A stretch of 64,000 nt of DNA from Xylanibacter ruminicola (GTDB taxonomy: Bacteria; Bacteroidota; Bacteroidia; Bacteroidales; Bacteroidaceae): the NCBI GenBank assembly GCA_015060625.1, contig SUYC01000007.1, forward strand, positions 62,001-126,000, given 5' to 3'. Positions 17,834-26,560 of the stretch are shown piece after piece. Under the pieces are notes generated by a model. That model searched no databases. It saw only the letters and a program-made list of their open reading frames with translations, and was not told the DNA's origin. Position 1 is the first letter of the stretch; every line of letters starts with the position of its first letter. Position numbers and translations under genes: made by a program.

Positions 17834-18964
17834 ATGGCAAAGGAATACGATTATCTGATAGTTGGAGCTGGCATATATGGTGCAACTTTTGCCTGTATGG
17901 CGCATCGCCAAGGTAAACATTGTTTGGTTATCGACAAGCGTAATCATCTTGGTGGCAATATCTATTGCGAGAACATCGAGGGTATCAATGTCCACAAGTA
18001 CGGTGCTCATATATTTCATACGTCCAATAAAAAAGTGTGGGATTTCGCAAACTCTATTGTCGAATTCAACCGTTATACCAATTCGCCTATAGCCAACTAT
18101 AAAGGTAAGCAGTATAACCTGCCATTTAATATGAATACCTTCTATCAGATGTGGGGCGTGCTCACACCTGCAGAGGCTCAGGCCAAGATAGAAGAGCAAC
18201 GTCAGGAAGCGCTCGAAAAGATGAAGGCCGATGGTGTCACAGAACCAAGAAACTTGGAAGAACAGGCACAGTTACTAATAGGTAAGGATATCTACGAAAT
18301 CCTAATCAAGGGATATACCGAAAAACAATGGGGTCGCAAATGTAGCGAATTGCCTGCTTTTATTATCAAACGCCTCCCTGTGCGTTTCGTTCACGATAAT
18401 AACTATTTTAACGATCGCTTCCAAGGTATTCCTATCGGTGGCTATAATAAACTCATTGATGGCCTGCTTGAAGGCGTTGATATTAAGTTGAATACAGATT
18501 TCTTTGATAATCGTCAACATTGGGAACAGATAGCTGATAAGGTTCTTTATACAGGAAAACTTGATGAATACTTCGATTACCAATATGGAAAGCTCGAATA
18601 TCGTACTGTTCGTTTCGAAGAAGAAATTCTCGACATGCCTAACTATCAGGGTAATGCGGTCATGAATTTTACCGATGCTGAGGTTCCTTATACTCGCATC
18701 ATCGAGCACAAACATTTCGAAATGTTTGGTGATGATGTTTATATATGCTCCAAGACAGTTATTTCTCGCGAATATTCTACTGAATGGAAAGATGGCATGG
18801 AACCTTATTATAGTGTAAACGATGATAAGAATATGTTGCTATATCAACGATACAAGGATCTGGCCGATCAGAATCCCAATCTGATCCTAGGTGGTCACTT
18901 GGCCGAATACAAATATTACGACATGGCTCCAATTATGGAAAAAGTTATGAAACTATTCAAGTAG
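17834..18964 (+). CDS. glf: UDP-galactopyranose mutase
   Basis: A 376-residue flavoenzyme that converts UDP-galactopyranose to UDP-galactofuranose, so the glycan made here probably contains galactofuranose. It has an N-terminal FAD-binding Rossmann motif ('YLIVGAGIYGATFAC', residues 5-19), then 'GGNIYCENIEGINVHKYGAHIFHTSNKKVWDF', 'YTEKQWGRKCSELPAFIIKRLPVRFVHDNNYFNDRFQGIPIGGY', and the C-terminal 'DDKNMLLYQRYKDLA...LGGHLAEYKYYDM'. The track's start at 17684 is rejected: the -7 box at 17807-17814 lies inside that extension, and homologues begin at 'YDYLIVGAG'. It is the only plus-strand gene in the left half of the glycan island. Confidence 0.97.
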   Translation: MAKEYDYLIVGAGIYGATFACMAHRQGKHCLVIDKRNHLGGNIYCENIEGINVHKYGAHIFHTSNKKVWDFANSIVEFNRYTNSPIANYKGKQYNLPFNMNTFYQMWGVLTPAEAQAKIEEQRQEALEKMKADGVTEPRNLEEQAQLLIGKDIYEILIKGYTEKQWGRKCSELPAFIIKRLPVRFVHDNNYFNDRFQGIPIGGYNKLIDGLLEGVDIKLNTDFFDNRQHWEQIADKVLYTGKLDEYFDYQYGKLEYRTVRFEEEILDMPNYQGNAVMNFTDAEVPYTRIIEHKHFEMFGDDVYICSKTVISREYSTEWKDGMEPYYSVNDDKNMLLYQRYKDLADQNPNLILGGHLAEYKYYDMAPIMEKVMKLFK

Positions 18965-20003
18965 TTGATTTGTGAATACAATTGAATGTTTTTGCTAATA
19001 GAGCGACTAATTTGAATTGCTTGTCGTAAATGTTGCGATAAAAACTGAGTTTTAATAATAACGATATAGGCCAAAATAATAGCAAGAAGAATATGCTAAT
19101 AATATATCTGTGATTCAGGAGTGATTTTGTGAGTATCTTTGTTCTAACTTTTCTGAATTTGTACTTTTGTATCTCTGTTTTTTTATATGTTTGCATGAGG
19201 TACAAGGCTTTGACAATATAGTTGAAAGTAAATAATATAAAGTCTACGTAATGACCTTGGTATGGTTCATCCAACAGTTTATCGGATATATATAAAAAAC
19301 TTTCTATATTCTTTTCTGCCTTTTCGCTGGTGGTGTTTACTATAGATTGTGGGTTGAATTCGTAAACATATGTAACATCTGGAATTATAACAATATAATT
19401 ACTTGTGCTATATTGGCGGTATGACCATAATACATCCTCATTTAATAGTCCTTCAACAAAATAAATATGATGTTTAAGAATATGCTCCCGACTAACTAGT
19501 TTGTTCCATGCAGCATTTTTGATTTTTATGTCATAGTAAAATTTCATGATGTCATCGGTGTTAGTCGCAATTTCAATTTCTTTAATGGGGAATGGTACTT
19601 TTTCCTCTTTACAATCATAATAATTGGCAATTATAGAGTCGGCCTTAGGGTTCTTTTCCAATGCTTCTATCATTTTAGATATGCTGTTAGGCTTCATATA
19701 ATCATCAGAGTCGATGAATAGTATAAAGTCTCCTTGTGCTGCATTTATGCCTGTATTTCTTGCTGCGGAAAGGCCTTTGTTATGTTCGTGAGTTATGATT
19801 CTAAAAAGTATATTACCCGAATATAATTTGATTTTTTCTTTTGCGATAGTGATGCTTTTGTCAGGCGAACAGTCATCTATCAGGAGGCACTCCATGAAGA
19901 CGTTGTCCATGTCTTGTGAAATGATGGATTCAATACATCTACTTATGTATTTTTCTACTTTATAAACTGGTACAATGATTGAAATGCGATAATGTTGTTC
20001 CAT
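18957..20003 (-). CDS. Glycosyltransferase family 2
   Basis: A 348-residue GT-A fold enzyme with 'ISIIVPVYKVEKYISRCIESIISQ' at the N-terminus, the nucleotide-binding Asp in 'LLIDDCSPDKS', and the metal-binding DxD-type motif 'LFIDSDDYM' near residue 97. The C-terminal third has a hydrophobic segment ('IISIFFLLLFWPISLLLKL') that may sit in or on the membrane. It is AT-rich like the rest of the island. Its 3' end overlaps glf by 8 bp tail to tail; 6 bp separate it from the fused glycosyltransferase upstream, so it closes that operon. Confidence 0.9.
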   Translation of the reverse strand: MEQHYRISIIVPVYKVEKYISRCIESIISQDMDNVFMECLLIDDCSPDKSITIAKEKIKLYSGNILFRIITHEHNKGLSAARNTGINAAQGDFILFIDSDDYMKPNSISKMIEALEKNPKADSIIANYYDCKEEKVPFPIKEIEIATNTDDIMKFYYDIKIKNAAWNKLVSREHILKHHIYFVEGLLNEDVLWSYRQYSTSNYIVIIPDVTYVYEFNPQSIVNTTSEKAEKNIESFLYISDKLLDEPYQGHYVDFILFTFNYIVKALYLMQTYKKTEIQKYKFRKVRTKILTKSLLNHRYIISIFFLLLFWPISLLLKLSFYRNIYDKQFKLVALLAKTFNCIHKSTT

Positions 20004-20009
20004 ATTATA

Positions 20010-22286
20010 CTATTTTTTAGAAATAATGTTTGTAAATAATTGATGCCACAATATCATGATATTGTCAATATTGTATCGTTGAATATTAATTTTTGCTTGT
20101 TTGCTCATCTCATTTCTTAATTGCGGGTTTTCAATAAGTTTGCAAATTCCCTCTGCGAGCATAGTTGAATTACCATTCTCGCATAATATGCCGTCTTCAC
20201 CATCGTGAATAATGTCGCGTGGGCCACATGGACAAGCGAATGAAACGCATGGCAAACCAACTGACATTGCCTCGGCTAGGACAAGACCGAATCCCTCGTA
20301 TCTTGAGCTAAATACAAAAAAAGAACTTTCTTTGTATTTCTTTATGATGTTGTTTGTCGCTCCATGGCAAATAATGCTTGAAGATAGATTGTTATTAATG
20401 ATAAGCTGTTCGTAGAATGTCTTATCTCCAGGACCATAAATATTTAAGATCCATTCTGGATGCTTTGAGTGTACCATTTTCCATGCTTCAATGAGTATGT
20501 CAAATCCTTTTTGATAAGTGTATCTGCCTACCGCAATAACTTGTTTGGTATTGCATAGCTTTATTTCTTCATTGTGGATTGTTATAGGGTTGGGAATTAC
20601 GGATATGTTGTTAATCCCTTTCCAATATGAAGCATCTTCATTTGTGAGTACAACAAATCTGTCCAGTTTCTTAATTTTGTTGTCCAATTGCTTCATCCAT
20701 AAGAAAGACAACCCCTTATTTATGATATGTGGAAGAAACTTTATATTAATATTTCTATATTTGTATCGCCCAAAATGAATTTCACCTATTTTTTTACTTC
20801 CGTCTTTTATGTCATTAATAAAATTTATTTCTCTTCTTAATAACGATGTGGTGATATCAGGTTTGAGCCACCTTAGTGTTATTTCTAACTTATGGTGATA
20901 CTCGTTCTGTTTTATGAGATAATAAAAGAAACGTTTCCAAATAGAGAATCTCCATAGTTCGTCTATGTTTACGTCAAGTTGGATTATTTTTACTTTTTTT
21001 GACAGGGGAAAAAAGGGCTTAATACCTTTGTTGTCAGTTGTGATAATCGTGATGTCATATCCTAATTGGTCAGATAAGTAATTAACTTTTTCTGTTAGGA
21101 CTCTTTCCATTCCAGAGGCTCTGTTTAGGGATGGAATACAATATGCAAGCCGAATTGTATTATCTGATTTCTTTTTGGGAAAAGATTCTTCTAACACATG
21201 CTTCATTTGATTCTCCCATGACAGGTTTTTAATAGATTCTCTGATTTCTTTAGGCTTGATAGCGAGTTTCCTATAAAAATCAACGATTTGTTGAATATCT
21301 ATAGGTGATTCATTTGCTGGCATTTTTAATACATATGGTTTGGTATCGAAATCGCTGTCTGTTTCTGAATACATAAAAGGAATGCCTCTTGCTGCATATT
21401 CGCGGTTTTTTAGGGTTTTGATATGTTGAATGCCTACTCGATGCCTTCCAAGGCTACCGACACCAAAATCACATTTGTCGAATATCTCATCTAATTCTTC
21501 GCCGTGTTTTTTGCCATAGAGTATAACATAATCTTCCATATGATAGTTATGAATAATTTGTCTTATTTCATTTTCCTCTTCGATAGAATAAAAATAACCT
21601 ACCATATGAAATCTTACGATATAAGTTCGTTTTTGAACATAATAAGTTGCAAGCCCTTTTACAACTCTGTCAAAGCCATGCCAATTGTGAATCTCAGCAA
21701 CACCAATTAGATTCAGTTCTTCTGATGTGTTGTTAAGATTTGTTTTTAAACGGATACTTTCAAAATCGATTCCGTTCGAAATTTTAATGGTTCGTTGTCC
21801 AAAAATGAAGTCGTCATCCGAAAATGTAACGATAGCATCTAATTTTTTGGCAAATTGGTTTCTAAATAGCAGGTCAGGTATTAGTTGTCGTTTTAAATAC
21901 CAATTACTATGTTCGGAATCGTAAGGGAAAGTTGGAATCTCCATTACTACCTTTATGGCTTTTGATTTAATTTTCTTTAACAATCTGATTGTAAAGGGAT
22001 TTGCGTTGTGGTTTGAACGTATATAGATATAATCTATTTGATTTGATTCTATATAATTAATGATAGATGCAAATTCTATACGTTTTTTTATTTTGGCCAA
22101 AATACCATTTCCGTAATTTGAAATACATATGTCATCCACCATCCTTTTTTTGGTATTGGTCTCGTCCATATAACAGGCACAAACATTGTGCCCGAGTTTC
22201 TTTAAAGCTTTTATTTGATATGATATTTTTTTGCTAATACCATTATTTGGATCTAGACCATGAAATGTGATGTATAATATGTTCAT
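20010..22286 (-). CDS. Fusion of two GT4-type glycosyltransferases
   Basis: About 758 residues forming two glycosyltransferase units. The N-terminal unit (~1-375) begins 'MNILYITFHGLDPNNGISKKISYQIKALKKLGH' and has a GT-B fold pattern with 'GVAEIHNWHGFDRVVKGL'. The C-terminal unit (~380-758) begins 'IRLAYCIPSLNRASGMERVLTEKVNYL' and carries the canonical 'FVFSSRYEGFGLVLAEAMSVGLPCVSFACPCGPRDII'. The C-terminal unit is clearly related to the stand-alone GT4 at 23460-24620. The start is moved to the ATG at 22284-22286, one base after the upstream GT2 stop codon. Such an enzyme could add two successive sugars; that is inference. Confidence 0.88.
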   Translation of the reverse strand: MNILYITFHGLDPNNGISKKISYQIKALKKLGHNVCACYMDETNTKKRMVDDICISNYGNGILAKIKKRIEFASIINYIESNQIDYIYIRSNHNANPFTIRLLKKIKSKAIKVVMEIPTFPYDSEHSNWYLKRQLIPDLLFRNQFAKKLDAIVTFSDDDFIFGQRTIKISNGIDFESIRLKTNLNNTSEELNLIGVAEIHNWHGFDRVVKGLATYYVQKRTYIVRFHMVGYFYSIEEENEIRQIIHNYHMEDYVILYGKKHGEELDEIFDKCDFGVGSLGRHRVGIQHIKTLKNREYAARGIPFMYSETDSDFDTKPYVLKMPANESPIDIQQIVDFYRKLAIKPKEIRESIKNLSWENQMKHVLEESFPKKKSDNTIRLAYCIPSLNRASGMERVLTEKVNYLSDQLGYDITIITTDNKGIKPFFPLSKKVKIIQLDVNIDELWRFSIWKRFFYYLIKQNEYHHKLEITLRWLKPDITTSLLRREINFINDIKDGSKKIGEIHFGRYKYRNINIKFLPHIINKGLSFLWMKQLDNKIKKLDRFVVLTNEDASYWKGINNISVIPNPITIHNEEIKLCNTKQVIAVGRYTYQKGFDILIEAWKMVHSKHPEWILNIYGPGDKTFYEQLIINNNLSSSIICHGATNNIIKKYKESSFFVFSSRYEGFGLVLAEAMSVGLPCVSFACPCGPRDIIHDGEDGILCENGNSTMLAEGICKLIENPQLRNEMSKQAKINIQRYNIDNIMILWHQLFTNIISKK

Positions 22287-22287
22287 A

Positions 22288-23340
22288 TTATATGAGTTTT
22301 TTCTTTTTTGCAATGCCAATTACTATAGCTGCGGAAAGCCAGCTAGGTAAAATTCCAATAACGTAGAATAATAAATTAACTAAGCAATGCTTTTTAAATC
22401 GAACTATTTCCAGTAATGATGCTGGGTGTTTCATTGCGTCTTTTATCATTCTGTTGGATAAAGGGGGAGTGATGACTTTTCTGTTTTTTAAAGCGCCAGA
22501 TAAAATGAACAGCATCTGTACCATACTTCTGGCGCATCTTGCCTCATAATAAGGCTTGTCTTTTAAAAACTTGTTTTTGTTTTTTATGTAGGTGAATATA
22601 TTTATAAATTGCTTTATTTCTTCCAAATTAATTTTTTCTCTACCTTGATAATTTGATAGGGAATTACTTCTAATAACATAATAATATGTTACATTGGGTA
22701 CTATTACCCCTCTTGAGACAAGTGGAACAATATCTGCACTGAACATGACGTCTTCGTAAAAACGGACTGATTTGAAGTAGAAGTTATTTTTTTTTATAAA
22801 TGAAACATTGAAAAGGGTGTTTGTCGCATAGTCACGAACATATTGATGCATGTCTCTAAATACATATGAACCAAACTCATCTTTTTTGCATAATACTTTG
22901 TATTCTTGTATAAGATATTCCTGACCGATATCAAGTGGAGCCCCATTTTCGTCTACAGTTTTTATTGCACCATAAACAACATCGGCATTGTGGCTTATTG
23001 CTTCTTTGTATAAAATGCTGATACAATCATTACTGATATAGTCGTCAGAATCCATGAAAAGGAGATATTCACCTTGGCAGTTATCAATAATAGTATTTCT
23101 TGCAATACTTAATCCTTTATTTTCAGGTTGATTAAGGATACGTATGTTTTTTCCGTTCGGATGACTATTAGCGATACTGTTGACAATAGTCATGGAATTG
23201 TCTTGGGTACTATCGTTAATTATTAGGATTTCAATTTTACCATCGAAATCTTGGTTGAGAGCAGACAAAAGACTTTTTTTGATGTACTTCTCAACGTTAT
23301 AGATTGGAATGCCAATAGTTATGTTAAAATTTGAATTCAT
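22288..23340 (-). CDS. Glycosyltransferase family 2
   Basis: A 350-residue GT2 enzyme: 'ITIGIPIYNVEKYIKKSLLSALNQ', 'ILIINDSTQDNS', 'ENKGLSIARN', 'YLLFMDSDDYIS'. Start ATG at 23338-23340; the track's 54-residue extension runs through the promoter region. It is homologous over its full length to the GT2 at 24617-25642 (both have 'TIGIPIYN' and end in '...KKLI'). It ends with a hydrophobic segment ('LLFYVIGILPSWLSAAIVIGIA'). It is divergent from the GT4 at 23460 and forms the mirrored half of an inverted gene-pair duplication. Confidence 0.9.
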   Translation of the reverse strand: MNSNFNITIGIPIYNVEKYIKKSLLSALNQDFDGKIEILIINDSTQDNSMTIVNSIANSHPNGKNIRILNQPENKGLSIARNTIIDNCQGEYLLFMDSDDYISNDCISILYKEAISHNADVVYGAIKTVDENGAPLDIGQEYLIQEYKVLCKKDEFGSYVFRDMHQYVRDYATNTLFNVSFIKKNNFYFKSVRFYEDVMFSADIVPLVSRGVIVPNVTYYYVIRSNSLSNYQGREKINLEEIKQFINIFTYIKNKNKFLKDKPYYEARCARSMVQMLFILSGALKNRKVITPPLSNRMIKDAMKHPASLLEIVRFKKHCLVNLLFYVIGILPSWLSAAIVIGIAKKKKLI

Positions 23341-23357
23341 TATTTTGAATTTTTGTG

Positions 23358-23365
23358 CTAAGGTA
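23358..23365 (-). promoter_or_regulatory. Probable -7 box for the leftward GT2/GT4-fusion operon
   Basis: TACCTTAG on the minus strand (one mismatch to TAnnTTTG), with CCAA at the expected -33 distance (23385-23388). Confidence 0.5.
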
Positions 23366-23427
23366 GTGATTTCTTTGGAATTTTCCAAATAAATAATGAT
23401 TTTTTTTCTAGTTTCAATAAAAAAATG

Positions 23428-23435
23428 TATATTTG
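23428..23435 (+). promoter_or_regulatory. -7 box for the rightward GT4 operon
   Basis: TATATTTG followed by CATG, 24 bp before the ATG at 23460. It would drive at least GT4 and GT2, whose reading frames overlap. Confidence 0.7.
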
Positions 23436-23459
23436 CATGCAGAAATATTATAATAATTG

Positions 23460-24620
23460 ATGAGAATACCAAAATACAAGATTGTTTTTTGCACTCCTGC
23501 AATTTATTCTGCTGGAGGTGTTGAACGAATAGTGTCTAGTAAAGCTAATTATTTTGCAGATCAATTTGGTTATGATGTTACAATAGTAGTGACAGAAGGA
23601 CAGGGAGCAATTTCCTTTTTTACTTTGTCTGACAAGGTGAAAATTATTAATCTTTGTTTAAACTTTGAGGAACTGTGGGGGATGCCATTTTGGAAAAAAG
23701 TTGTTCTGTATATTGGAAAACAACGACAATATAAAAAACGCTTAAAAACGATCCTACATGATGTTCATCCTGATATAACGATTAGTACGTTGCGTCGTGA
23801 AGCGAACTTTATTAATTCAATAGACGATGGAAGTATAAAAATTGGTGAACTTCATCTTCCTAGGTCAAACTATAGGAAGAACGATGCAAAAAAATCAAAT
23901 ATAATAAAGAAGCTTTTTTATAAATGGTGGGTCTCTGATGTTGTAAATGTTTTTGGCCGATTTGATAAGTTGGTTGTGTTAACAAATAATGCTGCATTAG
24001 AATGGCCAGAGCTTAAAAACATATATTTAATTCCTGACCCAATGAGTTTGGCAATTTCAAAATTTAGCTCGTTAGATAATAAACGTGTTATAGCTGTGGG
24101 GAGATATTCGTTTGAGAAAGGATATGATATGTTGTTGAAAATATGGTCTATTGTAGAGAAACAATGTACTGATTGGCGTTTAGATGTTTATGCCATGGGT
24201 GATCCTACACCATATGTTAAGATGATGACAGAGCTTTGTATCGATAGAAACCGTTGTCGATTAAATGCTGGTATGTCTAATGTTTTGGATGAGTATCTCC
24301 AGAGCTCCATTCTTGTTCAACCATCTCGTTCTGAAGGTTTCGGACTTGTTATGGTAGAGGCTATGGCTTGTGGATTGCCTGTTGTTGCATTTGATTGTGA
24401 AAATGGTCCCCGGTCAATTATGAGAGATGGTGAGGACGGTTTTTTGATCCCAATGTTTGACATAAACTTGTTTGCTAGTCGTCTTGTCGCGTTGATGCAT
24501 AATGAATCATTAAGATACGAGATGGGAAAGAATGGTAGAATAAAATCTGAACAGTATGGAATAGAAAAGGTAGCATTACAGTGGAAACAACTATTTGACG
24601 AATTGATGAAGAAAAGATGA
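23460..24620 (+). CDS. Glycosyltransferase family 4
   Basis: A 386-residue GT4 enzyme ('YKIVFCTPAIYSAGGVERIVSSKANYFADQFGYDVTIVVTEGQG'; 'LVQPSRSEGFGLVMVEAMACGLPVVAFDCENGPRSIMRDGEDGFLIP'). It is closely related to the C-terminal half of the fusion at 20010-22286, including the shared 'LRRE.NFIN...DGS.KIGE.H'. The DG motif after 'GPRSIM' is typical of capsule/LPS GT4 proteins such as WcaL/AmsD relatives. The track's TTG at 23457 is rejected for the ATG at 23460. The stop overlaps the next start (ATGA). Confidence 0.9.
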   Translation: MRIPKYKIVFCTPAIYSAGGVERIVSSKANYFADQFGYDVTIVVTEGQGAISFFTLSDKVKIINLCLNFEELWGMPFWKKVVLYIGKQRQYKKRLKTILHDVHPDITISTLRREANFINSIDDGSIKIGELHLPRSNYRKNDAKKSNIIKKLFYKWWVSDVVNVFGRFDKLVVLTNNAALEWPELKNIYLIPDPMSLAISKFSSLDNKRVIAVGRYSFEKGYDMLLKIWSIVEKQCTDWRLDVYAMGDPTPYVKMMTELCIDRNRCRLNAGMSNVLDEYLQSSILVQPSRSEGFGLVMVEAMACGLPVVAFDCENGPRSIMRDGEDGFLIPMFDINLFASRLVALMHNESLRYEMGKNGRIKSEQYGIEKVALQWKQLFDELMKKR

Positions 24621-25642
24621 AATATAATGTGACAATAGGAATTCCAATTTATAATACAGTTGATTGTGTTCAAATGTCATTGATGTCTGCATTGGCGCAG
24701 ACTTATCCTTCTATAGAATTTCTTTTGGTTGATGATGGCTCAAAAGATGGGTCACTTGCTGTTGTAAATCGTATTATTCAAAACCATAACAGAAAAGATG
24801 ACGTTAGAGTCTTAATTCATTCGGAAAATTTAGGTGTTTCTGTTTCAAGAAATCGTATAATAGATGAAGCTGCAGGTGAGTATCTTTTTTTTATGGATTC
24901 TGATGATGCGATTGCTTCAAATACGATAGAATTAATGATGCAGAATGTCCGTAGATATAATGCTGAAATCGTATTCGGTTCTTATGAAAAATGCGAAATT
25001 TCTGGAAAGAAAACACTCTATCAATATCCTTTGTTGCAGTTCATGAAAGAGGATGAATTGGCTAGTTTTGCTTATCGTAAATATGCAGGAATCCAGGCTT
25101 CTTCATGTAATTTTTTAGTAAAAACTTCTATTCTTAGAGAAAATCAGCTTCGTTTTATTGATACTGATTATTGGGAAGACTTGGTGTTCACTTTTGATTT
25201 GGTTACCTATATATCCCGTGCTGTTTTTCTTCCAGATATAACTTATTCCTATAAATGTAGAATGAATTCTTTGTCGCATTATCATACTCGTGACAGAATT
25301 TCGAAAGAAGAGGTAATGAAGAATATTAAGGCTATAAATCATTTGAAGGATACAACTAAGTCGTTATGTAAAAAGAATTATTATCCTAATCGATGCTTTA
25401 GTATCGCTATGACAGACTTTTTTATTGTCTGTAATATCTTGAAACTTAGAAAAGTGATTAGACCTCCATTTAACATGGCAGAGATGAAATCTGTTCTTGA
25501 TCATCCTTCTTCTTTTATAAAAATTTGTACGTTTCGTCAGGCATTTGTTCGTAATATGCTATTGTTTCTTTTGGGAAAACTTCCATCTTTTATTTGTGTT
25601 TGGATTGTTTGGTTGATAGGCAAGGTTAAAAAGTTGATATAA
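24617..25642 (+). CDS. Glycosyltransferase family 2
   Basis: A 341-residue GT2 enzyme: 'VTIGIPIYNTVDCVQMSLMSALAQTYPSIEFLLVDDGSKDGS', 'NLGVSVSRNRIIDEAAGEYLFFMDSDDAI'. The nucleotide-binding 'VDDGS' and the DxD-type 'DSDD' are both present. Translationally coupled to the preceding GT4 by a 4-bp overlap. It ends with a C-terminal hydrophobic helix ('MLLFLLGKLPSFICVWIVWLIG') like its mirror paralog at 22288-23340. It probably extends the same oligosaccharide as the GT4. Confidence 0.9.
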   Translation: MKYNVTIGIPIYNTVDCVQMSLMSALAQTYPSIEFLLVDDGSKDGSLAVVNRIIQNHNRKDDVRVLIHSENLGVSVSRNRIIDEAAGEYLFFMDSDDAIASNTIELMMQNVRRYNAEIVFGSYEKCEISGKKTLYQYPLLQFMKEDELASFAYRKYAGIQASSCNFLVKTSILRENQLRFIDTDYWEDLVFTFDLVTYISRAVFLPDITYSYKCRMNSLSHYHTRDRISKEEVMKNIKAINHLKDTTKSLCKKNYYPNRCFSIAMTDFFIVCNILKLRKVIRPPFNMAEMKSVLDHPSSFIKICTFRQAFVRNMLLFLLGKLPSFICVWIVWLIGKVKKLI

Positions 25643-25678
25643 TATTTGGCGGTTTACGTTTTATTTTGTATCTTCGCA

Positions 25679-25686
25679 CACGGAAT
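25679..25686 (+). promoter_or_regulatory. Probable -7 box for the GT2/GT4 pair at 25.7-27.7 kb
   Basis: TATCTTCG (one mismatch) followed by CACAC, with TTGG at 25656-25659 as -33. It argues for the ATG at 25703 as the true start of the following gene. Confidence 0.55.
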
Positions 25687-25702
25687 TGTAATCTTTATTA
25701 TT

Positions 25703-26560
25703 ATGTCTAATTGGTACGAAAAATATCTTTCAATATATGGTAAACCATTCAGCGAGGTTCCTCAAGATGTTGTTGATGGAACTCGTAAAAGGCTTGCTGC
25801 ATTGCAAAGTGACAATCCTATTGCATCCATTGTTGTTATAGGATATAATGAAGAAACTCACTTACAGGCTTGTCTTTGGGCTATCAGTGAAATCAGATGT
25901 AAATATCCTGTAGAAATTATTGGTGTGGATAATGACTCCAATGATAGGACAGCTGAAATATATGAGAAATCAGGTATTCCTTATTATACAGAGTATCAAC
26001 ATTCTTGTGGGTATGCTCGTCGTTGTGGCTTACAGCATGCTAAGGGTAAGTATTATTTTGATGTGGATAGTGATACTTTATATCCTCCGATGTATTACGA
26101 ATTGATGTTAGAACAACTGATGAAACCAGGAATTGTTGCTGTTTCTGCTACATGGGGCTATATCCCTGATGCAAACCATTCAAAGTTAGGGCTTAAGCTA
26201 TTTGAACTATGTCGTGACTTATTTCTTTGGGTTCAGCATTTTAAACGTCCTGAGTTAAGTGTAAGAGGGTTAGTTTTTGCATATAATGCTGATTGTGGAC
26301 GAAAGGAAGAATATCGGGTAGATATAATCCGTGGAGAAGATGGCTCTATGGCTTTGTCATTAAAGAAATATGGAAAGATCAAATTTGTTCATGATAAAAG
26401 ATGTAGAGCCATTACTGGTTATGGAACGATTGGAAATCAGTCATTATGGCAGAGTTTTGTTGATCATGTTAGAATTCAAAGTAAAGGTATAACTAGGATA
26501 TTTTGGAAAAAAGATCATTATGAAGATAGTGAAGATAATTTAGTTGAGAATAAAAGATGA
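25703..26560 (+). CDS. Glycosyltransferase family 2
   Basis: A 285-residue GT2 protein: 'IASIVVIGYNEETHLQACLWAISEI', 'IIGVDNDSNDRTAEI', then 'GKYYFDVDSDTLYPP' with the DxD-type metal site. 'IRGEDGSMALSLKKYGKIKFV' near the C-terminus resembles the E-D-x-S region of GT2 enzymes. The track's start at 25646 would place the promoter inside the gene, so I use ATG 25703 (MSNWYEK). Translationally coupled to the next GT4 by ATGA. Confidence 0.87.
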   Translation: MSNWYEKYLSIYGKPFSEVPQDVVDGTRKRLAALQSDNPIASIVVIGYNEETHLQACLWAISEIRCKYPVEIIGVDNDSNDRTAEIYEKSGIPYYTEYQHSCGYARRCGLQHAKGKYYFDVDSDTLYPPMYYELMLEQLMKPGIVAVSATWGYIPDANHSKLGLKLFELCRDLFLWVQHFKRPELSVRGLVFAYNADCGRKEEYRVDIIRGEDGSMALSLKKYGKIKFVHDKRCRAITGYGTIGNQSLWQSFVDHVRIQSKGITRIFWKKDHYEDSEDNLVENKR

